DNA of 64,000 nt, from positions 558,001 to 622,000 of the forward strand of contig CAJQUW010000533.1 in assembly GCA_907163375.1 (NCBI GenBank), in the 5' to 3' direction. The position numbers were made by a program, and so were the translations under genes. Under the pieces are notes generated by a model. The model ran no database searches, was not told the origin of the DNA, and saw only the letters and a program-made list of their open reading frames with translations. The stretch's first letter is position 1; each line of letters opens with the position of its first letter. Source of the stretch: Prostheceraeus crozeri (taxonomy: Eukaryota > Platyhelminthes > Polycladida > Euryleptidae). Positions 58,741 to 64,000 of this stretch are shown one piece after another.

Positions 58741-59078
58741 TTGTTGTCAATATACACTGTGACGTAGTCGTATGACATGCTGATATGCTGTCTCGCTGCA
58801 ATGTGAACACTGGTGGCGTTCTGTCAATAACAATAGGACAATATGCTGTCGATATCACTTATAGATGACTTCTGCCTTCACTCGCATTCCTTTTAACCGT
58901 CAGCGTGGCCTAGTGAAGAAGGTGCGAGTTCGTCTCCACCGCGGACTTCGGTTCGATTCCCAGGTCGGGCGAGTGCGGTCGGGGAATCAAGGGTGTTGGT
59001 GTCTTGTAATGACTTAATAGTTGTCATTCTCTTTAGATATTCAATGAACTACGATAGACCTTAGTTGTCAATATACAC
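58741..59078 (+). repeat. SINE family A copy, full length with terminal direct repeats
   Basis: An upstream segment (tgtgacgtagtcgtatgaca and on) leads to the tRNA-like core at about 58900-58975 and then the tail (gacttaatagttgtcattct). The 15-bp word gttgtcaatatacac stands at both ends (58743-58757 and 59064-59078). In other copies the same word belongs to the element, so it is probably a short terminal direct repeat and not only a target duplication. Internal promoter: A-box-like TGGCCTAGTGAAG, B box GGTTCGATTCC. Confidence 0.88.
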
Positions 59079-59140
59079 AAGCATTATACAATATATAATG
59101 ATCTGAGAGACATTGTCATGGCAAAAGTGAAAATGAAACT

Positions 59141-59305
59141 TTAGCGTCACAGCTCCCCCGCTGGAGGCTTGAACAGTCCTACAATAGTTCGACTTTGGAT
59201 GGAGCGTTGCGATTATTATAGACCGAATGTTGTTCTTGCCGACTTCTCATAGCTCTCCGGGACTCGACCGCTATGCCGAACACTTATAAGTACCACGGAC
59301 ACCAC
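59141..59305 (-). repeat. SINE family B copy, diverged
   Basis: On the minus strand it has a gtggtgtccgtggtacttat head, cggtcgagtcccgg as a B-box-like word, and the body ending ccagcgggggagctgtgacg. The A-box region is shortened. It lies 62 bp from the end of a family A copy. Confidence 0.75.
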
Positions 59306-60759
59306 ATTCATGCGAAAAATAGATTGGTGGAACGCCAAGTCACAGATTATGATAGCAAATTAATGATTAACTTCAAACTCAGTACGTACTCAGCGATAAC
59401 AGCGAAATTGTGGAACAAATTCATGAACTAAAGAAATTAAGTTTTTAAGCCTGAAGATGATGACGTTTAGTAGTTGAAATTAATTGTTTACTAACCATTG
59501 AATTGATATCAGTTATTTGGTTTTCCACTTTTTATGCTTTTTAATGAAGTACCTGTATGGATTTTTCAACATTCCATTTGTTAATCAGTGGTGACGGTTC
59601 ATAATTCTTATTAACGCATTGTCTCAGTTCTAATTAACTATTTTTGTTGTGACCGGTCTCAATTCAGGTGAAAATCGCAACATGACAATCGTTCTCTGTT
59701 GATTTGTTACTCTGCGTAGCTGATTCGATGCATTTTTCAATGTATTTGCAATCAAAATGTGGAAAAGATAGAACTTCAAGTTATATTTAAGAAGGAAACA
59801 AGCAACAATTAATCACCTAGAAAATGCATGACGTTAAGTCAAGAAGTCAAAGAAATCACGACAAGTTCTAAGTAACGCAAACTTCTGCAAAAAGAATATT
59901 CAACGATTATCCTCGCACTACTGCAATGTAGTTCCCCGTTTTTCGTCCTTCTCCACGTTGAACGGGATCAGACCCGTTGATAAAATATTGCTGCATGACC
60001 AAATACCTATTGATTAGGTCCGCTTTAAACCTCGCAGACCTGAGCTTTTTTTACCAGTGGACTCCTTTTACAAATTCTTAGTTTATATGCCTAAGTCGAT
60101 ATCAAATCATTAGGGAAGTTGATTTTAAGTAGCACAATGCGTGCGTGCAGCAAATCGATATAACTTATCTTTTGAGTGTCTTTCAGGCCTCTTAGTAAAC
60201 TAATGCGAGAATGTAGTGTTTTTGTATTTCAACGACATTTAGCACAGTATCATTTGTACTAAGAGTCGGTTTTACGATATTTGCTGTCGCCATGTAACCT
60301 CAGATAGTTAATTTCAATGAAATTGATTTATTCCATGCAGCATACCCCTTACATTTGGCTATTATTTCAAATTTATCCATATCAATCGGAAATAGGCATC
60401 AACGGAGTCATAATTGCTGCATTGTAAGACCCTCAGAACATCTGTGGAGATCTCAAACTCATGAATTGCTACTGTCAAAATTTTCACAACAGTCTTTTTT
60501 TAATGTTGAACTATATATATAATGATAGCTTTCATTTTGAACATTGATTTATGCTGATTTGTTCATGTCGGCCAACCAGTCATGTACGATCATGTGCGAA
60601 AACAAAATATTCACATCTTGCGATCTTTTAACATAACGCACATGCACGAGTATGATGTCAACATTGAATAAATGATTTTTATTCATTATGCACCATCGTG
60701 GACATGTCCAAAATCGCTTTTCATCTGATAGTAAAAATGCTGTATTGTGAATTTCTACA
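59306..60759. other. Flanking sequence, no recognised element
   Basis: About 1.45 kb of AT-rich sequence without recognisable genes or repeats. Confidence 0.4.
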
Positions 60760-60967
60760 CCCTCTGAGACCTGAGTCCAGTTGACCCCCTTGGCCTATCT
60801 ACCGTACTTCTACCGATTCAATTGAAATAAAATAACACATGCAAATTCACTGTCAAAAATGATGATTTCACATGGGCAAGAGCGGTTTATATATCCTCAG
60901 CACAAAAAGTAAAATAGAAAAATACGCCTCCGTGGTCCACTGGACCCGCCCCTCAGGTCACTGAGGG
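60760..60967. mobile_element. Possible piggyBac-type miniature element
   Basis: The left end CCCTCTGAGACCTGAG then TCCAGTTGACC is mirrored by the right end read inwards, CCCTCAGTGACCTGAGGGG then TCCAGTGGACC. A TTAA stands right after the right end (60968-60971), as expected for piggyBac, but the left flank is taca, so the target duplication is not intact. With only about 208 bp, no transposase is possible. Confidence 0.5.
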
Positions 60968-60971
60968 TTAA

Positions 60972-63900
60972 ACATGTTTTTATATTAGTGGTCCGCTGCG
61001 CTACATAATCTTCTTTCTTATCAACTTCACTGCAAACCCACAGAAATTCGTTCAACAAGGAAATCTTGTCCTTAAAGAAGTTTGACATTTTCTTCATTGT
61101 GTTAAAAATCTCTTTATCGCCTCTTTTCGTCACCTCAGCATTTGCACTTGTGTCAAACTGAAGCCCAATTGACAAGTTCTGCCAATGTTTTGAGCGGCTA
61201 CAATGTTGCAGTATTACAGATGTGATGGGAAGACTTCCTTCTGACTTATATGAAAAAGCGCATACGAGAGTGTTCTCTTATTGTTACTAACTCAGAACAT
61301 TTGATAAGAAAATAACAGAGGAGAAACTACAGAGAAGAAATCTTAATGACACCTGGCGGATGTCTGTAAACCTTAACGTGGCTTTTACCTCATGCGACCA
61401 GACATCCCGGAAAGTACCGGTTTGGGTGCATTTGTCACAGCTTCCCGAGACAGACAAAAGTCCTGGATTTGCAGCATGTTACATTCAATTTCAGCTTTAT
61501 TTCTTAAAAAATGAAATATTATTGTACATTTAAAGATCGATCCATAGGAGCAATTTCATAGTCAGAAGATGCAATTTATTTTGGGAAGGGATCACGAACT
61601 CGGAAACATACTTATGAATAACAATAAAATACAAATGCGACAATAAGGGAAACAAAAAATGAAGAATTTATCACACAGCTCATGAAATAATATTGACTCA
61701 GAGATGTAGCATTGGAGAATTGATGGTTGCTTACATAGCAGCCTATTGGAGAATGCTTATGTATGTAGGTTAGTGTATATGGACAAATATGTAGAAAGAA
61801 TTCATTTTTTGCACATGCGTGAAAGTGACAATGAGGCAAACAACATCAATAATAGAATGGAGATTGCACGAAAATACTAAAAAATAATGAAAATGGTAGC
61901 AACATTCAGGAATTTCGCATAACCTTCATCTTCTTGTTTGTTTACATCTGCTCTTTTATCAAATCTGTTTTGATATATCATCATCTAAGTGTTTAGAAAT
62001 CTCTGGAATACCTGTTAAAACAAGCTCGTAAAGATGGATATTACCTTGCAATTACAGCAAATAGAATGTTAGGGTTAGTTTAAAAATAATAAATTAAGTT
62101 TGCTATTTATTGGTAAATTGATTTCGGCTAAAATTCGGCAAAATTCAGGACCAGGTCGGGCCTGAAATACTAAGCACCCGGGCAGAGATTTATCATGCCT
62201 GAAATTAGATGCTCGTACGCATGTATTCATCACTTGATCGCTTGAGTTCCCTATATCAATTTATGTAACGGCTTATCAACATAATTCTTGCACAGTAAGA
62301 TGACATTAACATCGGCACAGCACGGAAGATGCCATGAATAAAGCCAAGAATAAAAGAGCCAGTGGCCGCATGAATTCATCAATTATGTGATAGGGCTTCA
62401 CATCAATTGACTTGGTCCACTCACTCATCTAGAGAAATTATGCAAGATGCGGAGCTTTCATTGATTTTATAAACCTAAACAGAACTTACAAGAATATATA
62501 AAGCTACAGTTAATGAGATCTGCATTAAATGCGACAGTGGTAGACGTGCTTGTGTGCACAGCATTAAAAAATTAGCTGCTTTAATACTTCTTAAAGAGAA
62601 TGCGCTCAGTTAGCACGCACTATTGATATTTTAACTAAAGGTGGCAAAGTACACAAAACGATCAACTTTGTCACCCAGGCCAGGTTAAATGCCCATCCGG
62701 ACCGGATATTCTGTAGTCAATGCGGGCGTGGTTCCACCGTAGTTGAGACAAAAACGTGGTCTTATAAAATATTGTGATTACAACCGACGATTTGAATAAT
62801 TCCAAGACTTCACCCAATGTTTTGATGTAAAATGACGATCATTACATGATCACAGAAATCATATTTCTAAAGAATTTGACTGATATAAAATAATGACATG
62901 ATTTTTATTCAGACGAAAACTTAAAAAAATTGGCCTATTGAATAAAAATACTATTCGGATTTCCAATCAAATCTAATGATATTCAGGGAAAACCTTTAAG
63001 CAACAACTCTACTAAAATAGTTCAGTTCTTATCTCGTTGTCTTGAATGTGACAGAGCTCAAGCTGCCATTCCCGGGCTAACAGCCTCTACAGCCAGTCTG
63101 TGAAATGCGACTGCTCGTAGAATTCTCACAATTTATGTTCAGTAGTCTTGAATTGATTAGATAGACGAATTGCAAGGAAAAGAATGCTGATGATTACTGA
63201 CCGACGCCGTAACGAACGGATTAACACATCACCACCAGAATTACGATGTCGCCGCGACCACTGTCAATATTTGGCCACTCGCAGACTGTGTGAGGTGACA
63301 GTTGGAGGAATCAACTATGTCCATTCCTTTACGTTTGCATAGAAGACAACAATGACAGTGAGATCGACAGCAGAGAAACGGTAGCATAACTGAAAACATC
63401 GTGGACAGAAGAAATTGAGATTTCAAACCACAGCATTCATGAAATGAACTTATAAACCACTCACAGAGCAAATACAGAATATCTTGCTCAAACAGGGCCA
63501 GATGTCATTTAGAGAAAGGAGTTCCTTCTATGATTTATATTTTAGTCGGTACTTGTTTCTTTCATTATGATGCGTTGATTATTGCATCAACAAAAACATC
63601 TAAAATATTAGAGCGCTTCCTATTCATTATGCTTCACCTCTCCTTTATTCTCTCCTTTAACTATCGGCGATATTGAATCAAATTCCTGTGAATGGATTGC
63701 TGATTCTCCTTATGACATACAAAGTCATTGTTTTTTGCACAACGACAACATTTTTTCTCTGAATAAACGGTCAGTACTTTGTATGAATGACAGAGGGCTC
63801 TAGCACCGCTGTTAGGGAGCGAAGGGCTTTATAGTCCTCTACCCTGTTAAGAAATCTTGGCTGCGGCTGTCATCTGACTGGTTCAGTTACTAATTTACGC

Positions 63901-64000
63901 ATGCTCCTCACTCTGCTTTATCTTGATGTCAGTAGTTGGACGAACTTGTCGACATTTTTTGTATTTCCATCAGCGATAATGACATTATGAGATACATAGG
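60972..64000. other. Flanking sequence to window end, no recognised element
   Basis: About 3 kb. Short frames here show no family motifs. Cadherin motifs are absent, so the next upstream exon of the gene lies beyond the window, unless it is too short to see. Confidence 0.4.

Noticed and set aside
1-64000. LTR retroelement or other virus-like element
   Set aside because: No paired long terminal repeats, protease, integrase, capsid or envelope-like reading was recognised anywhere in the window.

Overview
This is an AT-rich window from an animal nuclear genome, most likely an invertebrate; the sequence does not let me name a phylum. One host gene is visible. It is a large cadherin-superfamily gene on the minus strand, seen as four consecutive exons at 54199-54477, 29999-30200, 19577-19926 and 644-848. 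Every junction has AG/GT borders, and the phases match so that one continuous protein of about 345 residues results. It spans three complete extracellular cadherin repeats and the start of a fourth. The introns between these exons are about 24.0, 10.1 and 18.7 kb, so only about 1.0 kb of 54 kb here is recognisable host coding sequence. Further exons must lie beyond both edges, because the first exon shown starts inside the protein and the last ends in mid-repeat.

Everything else I recognise is repeat sequence in the introns and flanks. DNA transposons: a hAT copy with a transposase C-terminus (1725-2612); a hAT copy with a BED-finger piece (2966-3657); a mariner-like copy with 30-bp perfect inverted ends (5159-6635) beside a third hAT relic (about 6660-7318); a pogo-like element whose transposase carries a C-terminal PHD-like Cys cluster (15238-17458); a 1,045-bp element with 8-bp target duplication nested in a Penelope copy (25579-26623); two more hAT-type copies (38915-39735, 42416-43193); a Tc1-type element with an uninterrupted 330-residue DD34E transposase (44889-46541); and a possible piggyBac-type miniature element (60760-60967).

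Retroelements: two Penelope-like families between 24.66 and 28.35 kb, one arranged as an inverted structure with 3' ends facing outwards; LINE reverse-transcriptase tails at 11.53, 29.11 and 50.79 kb; and two tRNA-derived SINE families. Family A has about five copies, a tRNA-like core and short terminal direct repeats. Family B has seven copies. No LTR retroelement or other capsid-bearing element was recognised.

Tandem repeats include a 121-bp minisatellite with 40-bp subunits (35510-36090) and a decayed minisatellite of about 41 bp (30630-31010). Two hairpins stand out: 41660-41737, which has the size and shape of a microRNA precursor, and 52375-52482. I found no convincing functional tRNA, rRNA, CRISPR array or complete single-exon host gene.
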